In this document: piece after piece, positions 37,101 to 44,269 of the stretch
Position numbering within the stretch: the stretch's first letter is position 1
Layout of the letters: each line of letters begins with the position of its first letter
Source: a virus
IMG/VR virus record: IMGVR_UViG_3300046007_008124
Location: 1 to 64,000 of that record
Length of the DNA stretch: 64,000 nucleotides
Reading direction: 5' to 3' (one strand)
Notes under the pieces: generated by a model
What the model was told of the DNA's origin: nothing
Databases searched by the model: none
Seen by the model: only the letters and a program-made list of their open reading frames with translations
Position numbers and translations under genes: made by a program

Positions 37101-37783
37101 TTACTCTTGTAACAATTGGTTCTGGATATGTAAACGGTGATCAATTATTATTTGATGGTACTTTATTTGGTGGATCAAGTGGAACCGATGATGTTACTTT
37201 AAATATTAATACACAAACAATAGGAAATTGCTCAACAATAGGTGGAGGTCACCAAAACACATCAAACGGAAATTCTTCAACAGTAAGTGGTGGTTATAGA
37301 AACACATCAAGTGGTAATTACTCAACCGTAAGTGGTGGAGTAAATAACACATCAAGTGGAGATATATCAACCGTAAGTGGTGGAGTAAATAACACATCAA
37401 GTTGTAATTATTCATTTGTTGGTGGAGGTTATAATAACACATCAAGTGGTCAATATTCAACAATAAGTGGTGGAGGTTGTAACACATCAAGTAGTGATAA
37501 TTCATTTATTGGTGGTGGACTTAGAAATACAACAAGTGGACAATATTCAACTATAAGTGGTGGATATCGTAACACGTCAATAAATGTTTATTCGGCAATA
37601 CTTGGAGGACAAAGTAATACATCCCAACACGATTGTTCATTTATTGTTGGTAGCGGAATTTTTAGTACAGCGGCAAACACAACACACGTAAATTGTTTAC
37701 ACTTTAGTAATATACCAACAAGTTCAGCGGGTCTTGCTCCAGGAACAGTATGGAATAATGGTGGTGTATTAAACATAGCATAA
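34190..37783 (+). CDS. Giant tail fibre 2, beta-roll repeats with three inserted modules
   Basis: The 1197-residue protein has a distinct N-terminus: LSATTISGGTFYGDGSGLVD, then a LamG-like domain (about 65-265) with DVFSFYWAINFD and VNEINFYCG. The marker LYEVGSGTDSTQR and the 15-residue repeat shaft follow. Three inserts (about 445-525, 655-735 and 925-1010; DNA 35525-35765, 36161-36400, 36977-37220) are almost identical to each other and to one in fibre 4. The C-terminus contains FIVGSGIFSTAANTTHVNCL. Likely a receptor-binding fibre or long appendage. It lies 25 bases downstream of fibre 1 and is probably co-transcribed. Confidence 0.72.
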   Translation: MGFNTDILSATTISGGTFYGDGSGLVDNTITEIINSPTQNPLNVNTSNDYLPITGNDQYQDEASNYISWTNGSNNGTGFNPWTITTQPNTGVFLGNPASDGMGTAGIGTNAFALFATDGSNYVSTSRTFTSGMNVGDVFSFYWAINFDANGGNKGFDLKAGGTTIFNANNNNSATITSNLSSPNNIIDSGYGTTPMLVTLTRTSDILYNITITSRSGGPTYSASINSPLVVNEINFYCGAQGDGLGQRNLFFNQLLITKTTELLKITVDDLGSLFGGGSLYEVGSGTDSTQRCGVNNVASGNCSIVAGGDYNTSLSPSSVISGGKCNTADCNFSTVSGGYSNKTYGGCSFVGGGVRNTASNNFSIVGGGCINTSSGNYSTISGGRQNTSSDYYSTVSGGRQNTSSSCYSTISGGRQNTSSSCYSTISGGYRNVSGINGTVSGVYNQTYLGSTLNGTFNSISPSSTSSGYGNGAIFNFVFNTGSLSTVTLVTIGSGYVNGNLLTFDGTLFGGSSGTDDVTLNINTQNIGNSSTVSGGRGNTSIGGYSTVSGGVGNTSSACYSTISGGVNNTSSCNYSFVGGGRQNTSSGDLSTIAGGLQNASSCKYSTVSGGAFNTSSSDNSFIGGGLRNTTSGQYSTISGGYCNVSGINGIVSSFSNQTYLGSTLNGTFNSISPSSTSSGYGNGATFNFVFNTGSLSTVTLVTIGSGYVNGDLLTFDGTLFGGSSGTDDVTLTINTSTIGNCSTVSGGRGNTSSGDISTVGGGRFNTSSGDISTVSGGWQNTSSGYNSTISGGYCNTSSGYNSTVSGGCCNTSNGCGSFIGGGRNNTINCFFNTIGGGQNNTSIGQQSIIGGGSSNVAFGSASFIGGGSQNTSNGGGSTISGGVANTSSGDSSTVSGGRFNTSIGCCSTVSGGYCNVSGINGTVSGLYNQTYLGSTLNGTFNSISPSSTSSGYGNGATFNFLFNTGSLSTVTLVTIGSGYVNGDQLLFDGTLFGGSSGTDDVTLNINTQTIGNCSTIGGGHQNTSNGNSSTVSGGYRNTSSGNYSTVSGGVNNTSSGDISTVSGGVNNTSSCNYSFVGGGYNNTSSGQYSTISGGGCNTSSSDNSFIGGGLRNTTSGQYSTISGGYRNTSINVYSAILGGQSNTSQHDCSFIVGSGIFSTAANTTHVNCLHFSNIPTSSAGLAPGTVWNNGGVLNIA
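35525..35765 (+). repeat. Fibre insert module, copy A
   Basis: About 240 bp coding for an ~80-residue insert (core: SPSSTSSGYGNG, then TLVTIGSGYVNG). The DNA is nearly identical to 36161-36400, 36977-37220 and 56136-56379. Confidence 0.75.
36161..36400 (+). repeat. Fibre insert module, copy B
   Basis: Near-identical copy of the insert at 35525-35765, with a few synonymous and non-synonymous changes (for example GSSGTDDVTLTINT in place of ...LNINT). Confidence 0.75.
36977..37220 (+). repeat. Fibre insert module, copy C
   Basis: Third near-identical copy in the same gene. It differs at FNFLFNTGS and at the NGDQLLFDG segment. Confidence 0.75.
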
Positions 37784-37800
37784 AATTAAATAAATTTAAA

Positions 37801-38322
37801 ATGAAAAAAGTATTTAAAGATTTTTTAAACAAGTATTATAAAGAAAGTTTAGTCAGAAAAAAAGATAAAAATCAAAAAGATTTTGGGTCAAAAGTTAATG
37901 ATTGTATAGTACAAGTCTACAATAAAAATTCTGATAAACAAATAACAAGTAAGGACGTTATTTTACCGTCAGGTTGTTACTCAATGATGTTAGAAACTGA
38001 AGATGAAAATGTATTTACAAAATGTTTGTCTATTTTACCAAATATGAACGATATAATTGTGAGTCAAATTAAAACTTGTATAAAAGGTCAAAACGTTACT
38101 TGTGTTAAAGGTGTTGGTTTTACAATAGAAAAAGCTGGTGATATAATATATACGGATTGTTGTGGTCAAACTAATGCAAATTTTTACAATGAAAATAAAT
38201 ATTTTCTTGATGTTTGTATAAAGAGTGGTTCACTTTTACCTTATGATAAAAAGGGTAAACCGGCTAGCATTATTAAAATAGAATATGAAAATCAAAAATG
38301 TATTTGTGATAGTAAACAATAA
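37801..38322 (+). CDS. Hypothetical protein after fibre 2 (173 aa)
   Basis: Starts MKKVFKDFLNKYYKESLVRK; basic N-terminus, then a mixed domain with several Cys residues (TCIKGQNVTCVKG, TDCCGQTN, KCICDSK). No family is recognised. It lies 17 bases after fibre 2 on the same strand and upstream of the terminator at 38529-38558. It could be a fibre chaperone or assembly protein; this is inferred from position only. Confidence 0.5.
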   Translation: MKKVFKDFLNKYYKESLVRKKDKNQKDFGSKVNDCIVQVYNKNSDKQITSKDVILPSGCYSMMLETEDENVFTKCLSILPNMNDIIVSQIKTCIKGQNVTCVKGVGFTIEKAGDIIYTDCCGQTNANFYNENKYFLDVCIKSGSLLPYDKKGKPASIIKIEYENQKCICDSKQ

Positions 38323-38340
38323 ATCAAAAATAAAACAAAA

Positions 38341-38523
38341 ATGGAAATTAAATTATTATTTAAGTATGAAGAACCAAAACAAATTGGTGAACACAAGGTA
38401 ATTGCAATTAGACAAGTACCAAGAGGAATTAGATTTAGAACTGAAAATGGACCAATCCTTAAAGAAGTTGCATTTAAAGAAACTTGGACTGAAGAAGAAT
38501 TGCACGCATTATTATTAAGTTAA
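38341..38523 (+). CDS. Small hypothetical protein (60 aa)
   Basis: A compact alpha/beta 60-residue protein: EIKLLFKYEEPKQIGEHKVI, then RGIRFRTENGPILKE and a C-terminal helix WTEEELHALLLS. It is the last gene before a strong terminator. No domain identified. Confidence 0.5.
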   Translation: MEIKLLFKYEEPKQIGEHKVIAIRQVPRGIRFRTENGPILKEVAFKETWTEEELHALLLS

Positions 38524-38528
38524 TAAAC

Positions 38529-38558
38529 AAAACCCCACCTTTAAAAGTGGGGTTTTTT
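38529..38558 (+). terminator. Rho-independent terminator
   Basis: AAAACCCCAC and GTGGGGTTTT form a perfect 10-bp stem with an 8-base loop, followed by T residues. It separates the fibre transcript from the glycosyltransferase/sulfation genes. The stem also reads on the minus strand, so it may be bidirectional. Confidence 0.9.
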
Positions 38559-38593
38559 ATACACTTTTTTGTTACAAATAATATAATTGTATT

Positions 38594-39334
38594 ATGTTTG
38601 TAACAGTATGTAATAAAGAATACCTCATAGGATTTGAGGTAATGTTAAAATCTTTAATAGATAATAATCCAAGAGTTGTTACTGATAATTTACCATTTGT
38701 AATTATTACAAACGATTTAAACCCTGAAGATTTAGTCACCTCAAGAACAATTTATAATAATATACATATAAAAAGATTTGACGAATCAAAATATTCACAA
38801 ATAGAGGAATTAAAAAAACAACAAATGGCATTTGGTGATTATACCAAATATGAAATTTTTTCTTTGACCGAATTTAAAAAAATTATATTTTTAGACTCCG
38901 ATACAATAATATTAGGAAACATTGATTACCTTATTGATTTTAAAGAACCATTTGGTTGTGTGAGAGAATTATTTATTGATCAATATAACACCGGTGTTAT
39001 GGTAATCGAAAATAAATATTTAAATCCAAAAATTACAGAAGATTTAATCAATCTAACAAACATTTATGGTATTACAGAACATTTAGATCAGGACATAATA
39101 AATAATTATTTTATTGATGTTATCACGCCAATTCCATTGGAATACAACTATCTTAAAATATATTCAAAACAAATTTTTCAAAACACCGGACTTCCGGAGT
39201 ATATTAAAATAATTCATTATGTTGTTAAAAAACCTTGGCAACAAAAACCATTGGTAATATTAGAAGAAGGAACACTATGGACCGAAAGATATTGGTTTGA
39301 GTATTATTCAAAAGTACTAAAGTTAAAAATATAA
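38594..39334 (+). CDS. Family 8 glycosyltransferase (glycogenin/LgtC-like)
   Basis: The 246-residue GT-A retaining enzyme shows MFVTVCNKEYLIGFEVMLKS, YTKYEIFSLTEFKKIIFLD followed by SDT (DxD at 101-103), YNTGVMVIENKYLNP, HLDQDIINNYF and the C-terminal IIHYVVKKPWQQKP. These are the landmarks of GT8. It transfers glucose or galactose-type sugars from a UDP donor. It begins a cluster of glycosyltransferase and sulfation genes and overlaps the next start by one base. Confidence 0.85.
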   Translation: MFVTVCNKEYLIGFEVMLKSLIDNNPRVVTDNLPFVIITNDLNPEDLVTSRTIYNNIHIKRFDESKYSQIEELKKQQMAFGDYTKYEIFSLTEFKKIIFLDSDTIILGNIDYLIDFKEPFGCVRELFIDQYNTGVMVIENKYLNPKITEDLINLTNIYGITEHLDQDIINNYFIDVITPIPLEYNYLKIYSKQIFQNTGLPEYIKIIHYVVKKPWQQKPLVILEEGTLWTERYWFEYYSKVLKLKI

Positions 39335-40242
39335 TGGTTAAAAGACATTACGGACAACACGAGCTATTGGAGTATGTTGAATTAGATAAAGACGCTCAAA
39401 CATTAGAAGGAAAAGTAATTTTAATGCACTTTGATTCTTTTTGTCTTGGCGATACAATTTGTTTTTCCTCTTTTATTGACGCTTTTCTTGATTATCACAA
39501 ACCAAAAAAAGTAATTATCTCAACATTTTTTATACACTTATTCAAATCAACGGATGAAAGATATGAATTTATTAACGCAAATCAAAAATTAAAATTAACT
39601 GTTGATAAATTAATTGATGTTGGTTACGATAAAAATAGTTTAGAAGATACAAAAGGTGGTATGATGTGGGCAACAAAAAGAACAATGATGTTACCACAAG
39701 AAACAAAACCTAGAAAATGTCCGGTTATTCCATATGAAAGAAAAATAATCCCAAATAAAATAACAATTGCACCAGAGTCATTAAAAAAAATTGCTCAGTG
39801 GAACCATTTTGGAAATTACGGTTGGCAATCATTGGTAAATGAAATTGTAAATTCTGGATTTGTGGTTTCAAATGTTTCATACGAAAATACAATGAATTTA
39901 CAAAATGTAACTGGTTTTCACGGTCACGATGATATTAGGGTTGCATTAAATGAAATTTTATCATCACGAGTATTTGTGGGATTATCTTCTGGACTTGCTT
40001 GGCTTGCTTGGGCTTACGGTGTTCCGGTTGTTATGATTTCTGGCTTTACAAAAGAACATAATGAATTTAATTGTTATAGAGTTACAAATAAACTTTCTTG
40101 TAATGGTTGTTTTAATTTATTTCAAAATATACAATCAACTTGTCCTTTATTTTTGGGTACCGATAGAGAAAATGAGTGTCATAAATCAATTACACCACAA
40201 ATGGTTATTGACAAAATAAACGAAGCTCTTAAATTTAATTAA
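39334..40242 (+). CDS. Autotransporter-type heptosyltransferase-like (AAH/TibC, BAHT family)
   Basis: The 302-residue GT-B protein has an N-terminal FCLGDTICFSSFIDAF (residues 36-51), like the GDT motif of the family. The C-terminal SRVFVGLSSGLAWLAWAYGV, PVVMISGFTKEHNEF and CYRVTNK is followed by a Cys cluster: C256 and C259 (CNGC), C270 in STCPLFLG, and C282 in TDRENECHKSITP. This arrangement matches the iron-binding finger of autotransporter heptosyltransferases, which O-heptosylate Ser residues of repeat adhesins such as AIDA-I and TibA. Those enzymes are usually near 400 residues. The location directly after giant Ser-rich fibres suggests the fibres are its substrates (inference). Confidence 0.75.
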   Translation: MVKRHYGQHELLEYVELDKDAQTLEGKVILMHFDSFCLGDTICFSSFIDAFLDYHKPKKVIISTFFIHLFKSTDERYEFINANQKLKLTVDKLIDVGYDKNSLEDTKGGMMWATKRTMMLPQETKPRKCPVIPYERKIIPNKITIAPESLKKIAQWNHFGNYGWQSLVNEIVNSGFVVSNVSYENTMNLQNVTGFHGHDDIRVALNEILSSRVFVGLSSGLAWLAWAYGVPVVMISGFTKEHNEFNCYRVTNKLSCNGCFNLFQNIQSTCPLFLGTDRENECHKSITPQMVIDKINEALKFN

Positions 40243-40247
40243 AAATT

Positions 40248-41132
40248 ATGGAAAAAAAATATAGTGTATTTCACATAGAGGGTGGTCTTGGTAAACATGT
40301 TTTAGCAACAGCAGTTGCAAGATGTATTAAAAATAATCATCCGGATAGAGAACTAATTGTTGTTTGTGCTTATCCAGAAATTTATCTTAATTTAGATTTT
40401 GTTAATCGTGTGTATAGATTAGGTAACACACCTTATTTTTATGACGATTATATAAATGAAAAAGATAGTTTAATTTTCAAACACGAACCGTACTTTACTG
40501 AAGATCATATTCATAAAAAATTATCATTAATCCAAAACTGGTGTAAATTATTTAACCTTGAGTATAGTAATGAAAAACCAGAACTTGTTTTTAATTTAAG
40601 ACAACAACAAATTGGTATTAATAAATGGCAAAGACAAAGACCAATTATGGTTATTCAAACAAACGGTGGACCATTAAATGACCAACCGTATCCGTATTCT
40701 TGGACAAGAGATATACCTATGGACACTGCTCAACAAATTGTAAATTCATTTAAAGACTATTATCATATAATTCAAATTTGTAGACACGAATCAAATGCTC
40801 TTCAAGGTGTTGAGGTAATTAAAGAACCGATGTCAAATATGGAATTATTTTCACTTCTTTTATTTTCACAAAAAAGATTGTTAATTGATTCTTGTTTACA
40901 ACATGCCGCAGCAGCGCTTGGTTTACAATCAACAGTTCTTTGGGTTGGTACATCACCAAAAGTATTTGGTTATAATTTACATAATAATATTGTAGCACAA
41001 CTACCAAACACAGTCAAACTTCCGGATAGTTATTTATTTGACTATAACTTTAATGGAATGGTTCACGAATGTCCGTTATTTGACACAAACATCTTTAACA
41101 TAAACGAAATAATAGAATCACTAAAAAATTAA
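40248..41132 (+). CDS. GT9-like glycosyltransferase
   Basis: The 294-residue GT-B-type protein shows YSVFHIEGGLGKHVLATAVA (glycine-rich loop), RPIMVIQTNGGPLNDQPYPY, IIQICRHESNALQGVEVIKE and LIDSCLQHAAAALGLQSTVL followed by WVGTSPKVFGY. The 'D.c.qHaaaAlg..s.vlw' pattern is typical of ADP-heptose transferase-like GT9 proteins. It may extend the sugar added by the neighbouring heptosyltransferase-like enzyme or supply another acceptor; the donor is unknown. Six bases separate it from the preceding gene, implying co-expression. Confidence 0.75.
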   Translation: MEKKYSVFHIEGGLGKHVLATAVARCIKNNHPDRELIVVCAYPEIYLNLDFVNRVYRLGNTPYFYDDYINEKDSLIFKHEPYFTEDHIHKKLSLIQNWCKLFNLEYSNEKPELVFNLRQQQIGINKWQRQRPIMVIQTNGGPLNDQPYPYSWTRDIPMDTAQQIVNSFKDYYHIIQICRHESNALQGVEVIKEPMSNMELFSLLLFSQKRLLIDSCLQHAAAALGLQSTVLWVGTSPKVFGYNLHNNIVAQLPNTVKLPDSYLFDYNFNGMVHECPLFDTNIFNINEIIESLKN

Positions 41133-41133
41133 A

Positions 41134-41952
41134 ATGGTACAAAAAATTTTCTTTCAAAGCTCACTACCTAGAGCAGGGTCTACATTACTACAAAATGTAA
41201 TGGGTCAAAATCCAGATTTTTACGTTACACCAACATCAGGTGTATTAGAACTTGTATATGCCGCAAGAGCAAATTACACTTCATCACCAGAATTTAAAGC
41301 ACAAGATACTCAACTAATGAGAGAAGGGTTTTTAAATTTTTGTAATCAAGGTGTTCAAGGTTTTTTTAATGCTGTAACGGATAAACCCTATGTTTTAGAT
41401 AAAAGTAGGGGTTGGGGTGTTCATTACGGATTTTTAAATTCATTTTATCCTAACCCAAAAGTAATTTGTATGGTTAGAGATTTAAGAGGAATTTTTGCAT
41501 CTATGGAAAAAAACTTTAGAAAAAATCAACATATGGATTCTGGAATTGTAAATCACGCACAAATGCAAGGAACAACAACAGAAAAAAGAATTGATATTTG
41601 GGCACAGTCACAACCGGTAGGATTAGCAATAGAAAGGTTACATCAAATTTTTAAAGAAGGTAACAATCAAAAAATGTTATTTGTTAAGTTTGAGGATTTT
41701 TCATCAAACCCAAAAAAAGAAATGGAACGTATCTATCAATACTTGGAATTACCTTATTATGAACATGATTTTAATAATGTTCAACAAATTACACAAGAAG
41801 ATGACAGTGTGTATGGAATTTATGGTGACCATAAAATAAAAAGTAAAATAGAACCATTAAAACCAGATTATAAAGAAGTTTTGGGTGTTAACGCATCTAA
41901 CTGGGTTAAATCTAATTATCAATGGTTTTATGATCAATTTGGATATTTTTGA
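41134..41952 (+). CDS. PAPS-dependent sulfotransferase
   Basis: The 272-residue protein has the 5'-phosphosulfate loop SSLPRAGSTLL (9-19) and the 3'-phosphate-binding segment VICMVRDLRGIFASMEKNF (RDLRGIFAS at 115-123), then MLFVKFEDFSSNPKKEMERI. These match the sulfotransferase family. It transfers sulfate from PAPS to a hydroxyl or amino group, here perhaps a glycan or a Tyr/Ser of a fibre. It lies directly before the APS kinase gene, which supplies PAPS. It starts two bases after the GT9-like gene's stop. Confidence 0.83.
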   Translation: MVQKIFFQSSLPRAGSTLLQNVMGQNPDFYVTPTSGVLELVYAARANYTSSPEFKAQDTQLMREGFLNFCNQGVQGFFNAVTDKPYVLDKSRGWGVHYGFLNSFYPNPKVICMVRDLRGIFASMEKNFRKNQHMDSGIVNHAQMQGTTTEKRIDIWAQSQPVGLAIERLHQIFKEGNNQKMLFVKFEDFSSNPKKEMERIYQYLELPYYEHDFNNVQQITQEDDSVYGIYGDHKIKSKIEPLKPDYKEVLGVNASNWVKSNYQWFYDQFGYF

Positions 41953-41955
41953 TTT

Positions 41956-42411
41956 ATGAAAGAGAAAAAAATATATTGGTTTACCGGACAACCTGGTGCT
42001 GGAAAAACGGTGTTATCTTTAAGATTAAAAAAGTATTTAGAACAAGAATATGGACAAGAAGTATTCCATATTGATGGTGATGAGTTAAGAGTTTTATTTA
42101 AAAACATAAACTACGGTAGAGAAGGTCGTGAGGAAAATATAAAAAGAGCTCAAGATATTGCAAAATTTATTCACTCACAAGGTTATGATGTAATTGTTAG
42201 TTTAGTTGCACCATATAAAGAAATGAGGGAAAGTTTTAAGTATGATTTAAAAAATTTACTAGTTGAGTTTTATGTTCACACAACAGACATTAGAGGTAGA
42301 GAACATTTTCACACGGATGAATATGAAGGTCCTACAGAAAATTTTGTAGATATTGATACAACAAATGTTGATCCACAAATATCATTAAACGAAATAATCA
42401 AACACATATGA
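41956..42411 (+). CDS. cysC: Adenylylsulfate (APS) kinase
   Basis: The 151-residue protein starts KIYWFTGQPGAGKTVLSLRL: the P-loop GQPGAGKT is at 11-18 and the family motif DGDELR at 40-45. NYGREGREENIKRAQDIAKF and the C-terminal YEGPTENFVDID complete the CysC pattern. It phosphorylates APS to PAPS, the donor for the adjacent sulfotransferase. It is slightly shorter than cellular CysC (about 175-200). It overlaps the nucleotidyltransferase by four bases. Confidence 0.88.
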   Translation: MKEKKIYWFTGQPGAGKTVLSLRLKKYLEQEYGQEVFHIDGDELRVLFKNINYGREGREENIKRAQDIAKFIHSQGYDVIVSLVAPYKEMRESFKYDLKNLLVEFYVHTTDIRGREHFHTDEYEGPTENFVDIDTTNVDPQISLNEIIKHI

Positions 42412-42860
42412 GTTGGGAAAAGAAAAATTATGGGGGGGATCCAACAACAAATGAAAGTAAAAAATATGCAATTTTTATTGGCCGTTATCAACCACCACAT
42501 TTTGGGCATTTAGAGTTATTTGAACAAAAACTAAAACAAGGAGTTCCAATTTTAATTATGGTTAGGGATATTGAACCAGATGAAAAAAATCCTTTTACAA
42601 CAGAGCAAACAGTGTTTTTATTGGAAAAATATTTTTCAAATAAAAAATTAGATGTTAAGGTTATGGTTATTCCTGATATTGAGTCGGTAAATTTTGGTCG
42701 TGGTGTTGGTTATGAGGTTAATGAATTTATACCACCAAAAGACATTGGTGGGATTTCAGCAACTGGAATTAGAAATTCCATTAAAAATAAAGATGATTAT
42801 TGGAAAAAAATGATAGACGAATCAATCCAAAACGATATTTTTAATTTTTTGACTAATTAA
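42408..42860 (+). CDS. HxGH nucleotidyltransferase (possible adenylyl donor for sulfation)
   Basis: The 150-residue protein has GRYQPPHFGHLELF with the HxGH motif (25-34) and the ISATGIRNSI motif (116-125), matching the nucleotidyltransferase superfamily (NMN adenylyl-, cytidylyl- or pantetheine adenylyltransferase type). ATP sulfurylase belongs to the same fold superfamily, but its own longer signatures are not seen here. Adjacency and overlap with APS kinase suggest that it makes APS or an activated cofactor for the pathway. Alternatively it works in NAD or glycan metabolism. Confidence 0.65.
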   Translation: MSWEKKNYGGDPTTNESKKYAIFIGRYQPPHFGHLELFEQKLKQGVPILIMVRDIEPDEKNPFTTEQTVFLLEKYFSNKKLDVKVMVIPDIESVNFGRGVGYEVNEFIPPKDIGGISATGIRNSIKNKDDYWKKMIDESIQNDIFNFLTN

Positions 42861-43676
42861 ACTATCAAACTCTGAAAAATTATTATCTTTTATTACAATA
42901 TAATTATAAATTTTTTCAGATGTTTCTTTTTTAAGTTCATTAATTCTTTGGTTTTTTTGCCACATATATGATGATTTTATTTCTATTACAATATTGGTAT
43001 TTTTAATTTTAAAATCCGAAAAATAATTGTGTGTTAAACCATTATCATCTACGTATTCAATTACCGGACCTCTTTCTAACATCGTAAACAGTCCAATTTT
43101 TTCACAGTATTTAATAAATTCTAACTCATAAGTACTTTGATAATCAATTCCTTTATATTGTTTAATTATGGTTTTTCCCCATCTGTTTTGTGGTTTTAAT
43201 ATACCAGTTTTATACGCCTTTTTAATTGACTCACTTAATTTTTTTTTAGTTTCTTCTGATCTTTTTGTACCCTTGTTTTTTTTAGCAATCTTTTTCCAAA
43301 CTTGTTTATTAATATTATTTTGTTTTGTTGAGTCCCAGGTAAATGGATTACCACGTTCTTCTAACATCTTATTTCGTGCTTTAATAAAATTTTCATTTGG
43401 TTCTACACCATACATACCATTTCTATTACCTTTATTCATACATTTAAAACAATAATCAATATTACCATTTATTCCACAAATTCTTTTTTCAAATGTGGCA
43501 CCACAATCATCACATTTTATTTTTAATTTTATTCTTCTGTATGATGTTGTTTTCAATAACGACCAATTTATAAAAAAAGGTTTATTTATTTCTGGAGTAA
43601 AACCTAGTTTTGTTTCCCAAGTTTTAAGTTTTAATTTAGATTTAATTTTTATTTCTACCATTTCATTTAGTACCAT
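42822..43676 (-). CDS. Homing endonuclease, NUMOD3 + PD-(D/E)XK type
   Basis: The 284-residue protein has an N-terminal zinc-binding region (IKCDDCGATFEKR, then YCFKCMNKGNRNGMYG). A NUMOD3-like segment follows (GTKRSEETKKKLSESIKKAY, about 140-160), then a nuclease core with YQSTYELEFIKYCEKIGL, FSDFKIKNTNIVIEIKSSY (PD-(D/E)XK-like D...E.K) and a helical end. It is inserted on the opposite strand between the APS kinase/nucleotidyltransferase pair and the DUF2061 gene, and overlaps the nucleotidyltransferase 3' end by 39 bases. Free-standing homing endonucleases spread into phage genomes by cutting uninfected relatives. Confidence 0.75.
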   Translation of the reverse strand: MVLNEMVEIKIKSKLKLKTWETKLGFTPEINKPFFINWSLLKTTSYRRIKLKIKCDDCGATFEKRICGINGNIDYCFKCMNKGNRNGMYGVEPNENFIKARNKMLEERGNPFTWDSTKQNNINKQVWKKIAKKNKGTKRSEETKKKLSESIKKAYKTGILKPQNRWGKTIIKQYKGIDYQSTYELEFIKYCEKIGLFTMLERGPVIEYVDDNGLTHNYFSDFKIKNTNIVIEIKSSYMWQKNQRINELKKETSEKIYNYIVIKDNNFSEFDSLISQKIKNIVLD

Positions 43677-43689
43677 AATCTTTTTTTAT

Positions 43690-43697
43690 TATAAATA
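43690..43697 (+). promoter_or_regulatory. Putative late promoter box TATAAATAC
   Basis: Exact TATAAATACTA in the gap after the homing endonuclease, about 100 bases before the DUF2061-protein start. A second box lies at 43759-43766. Confidence 0.4.
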
Positions 43698-43758
43698 CTA
43701 CAAAATACAGATTAATACCAAGACAATTTGGTCACATTTAATTTTCTATTAATTTACA

Positions 43759-43766
43759 TATAAATA
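43759..43766 (+). promoter_or_regulatory. Putative late promoter box TATAAATA
   Basis: Exact TATAAATA, 38 bases before the start at 43797, the same spacing as the box before the protease-bearing virion protein. Confidence 0.45.
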
Positions 43767-43796
43767 ATACATAATATTTTTATAAAAAAATGACTT

Positions 43797-44237
43797 ATGA
43801 AAACGCAGAGCAAAACATATCAAATTAGATATAATACAATTTCAAAAAACGATACCGAAAGGTGGAGATTAATAGAAAATGGAAATGAAATTTTAGTTTC
43901 TGATATTATAATTGATGGTCATACGTACACAACAAAAGACTGGATACCGGAAATAAATGATTATAAGTGGCACATAAGTTGTGTTGGTTATTGTGTTGTT
44001 AAAAACAATATTGCATATATCACAACAATAAAAGAAGAATCTGTTGTTATTAGACATATATTAAAAACACTAACATATAGATTTTTTGCAACAATTACAA
44101 CAATTACAACAGCATTATTATTAGGTGCATCAATTGAGGTTTCGTCATTAATTGGTTTAGGTGAATTACTAATAAAACCTATAATTTATTTTTTCCACGA
44201 ACGAGTTTGGTATAAATTTATAAAAGTTAAAAAATAG
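43797..44237 (+). CDS. DUF2061 membrane protein
   Basis: The N-terminal half (about 1-80) is a soluble domain with KTYQIRYNTISKNDTERWRL, HTYTTKDWIPEINDYKWHIS and CVGYCVVKNNIAYI. The C-terminal half is a DUF2061-type membrane region: RHILKTLTYRFFATITTITT, LGASIEVSSLIGLGELLIKP and IIYFFHERVWYKFIK, with the HERVW signature. DUF2061 genes often lie with sulfate-activation genes (cysC/D/N, sulfotransferase) in bacteria, as I recall. The neighbourhood here, interrupted by the homing endonuclease, is the same, so I infer a link to sulfation or sulfate handling. Confidence 0.72.
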   Translation: MKTQSKTYQIRYNTISKNDTERWRLIENGNEILVSDIIIDGHTYTTKDWIPEINDYKWHISCVGYCVVKNNIAYITTIKEESVVIRHILKTLTYRFFATITTITTALLLGASIEVSSLIGLGELLIKPIIYFFHERVWYKFIKVKK

Positions 44238-44253
44238 TCTTATTTGTTGTATT

Positions 44254-44268
44254 TATTGTAAAACAATA
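44254..44268 (+). promoter_or_regulatory. Inverted repeat TATTGT-AAA-ACAATA at start codon
   Basis: A 6-bp palindrome with a 3-base spacer ends two bases before the ATG at 44270. The same design, with longer arms, is found at 51275-51294. It may be a translational or transcriptional control hairpin. Confidence 0.45.
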
Positions 44269-44269
44269 G

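Noticed and set aside
32985-37600. Regular repeats as a possible CRISPR array
   Set aside because: The repeats are 45-bp units inside long open frames, degenerate in a codon-wise manner, with no palindromic repeats and no unique spacers of constant length.
42408-42860. Confident naming as ATP sulfurylase
   Set aside because: Only the general HxGH and ISxTxxR motifs of the nucleotidyltransferase superfamily are visible; the longer ATP-sulfurylase signatures are missing.
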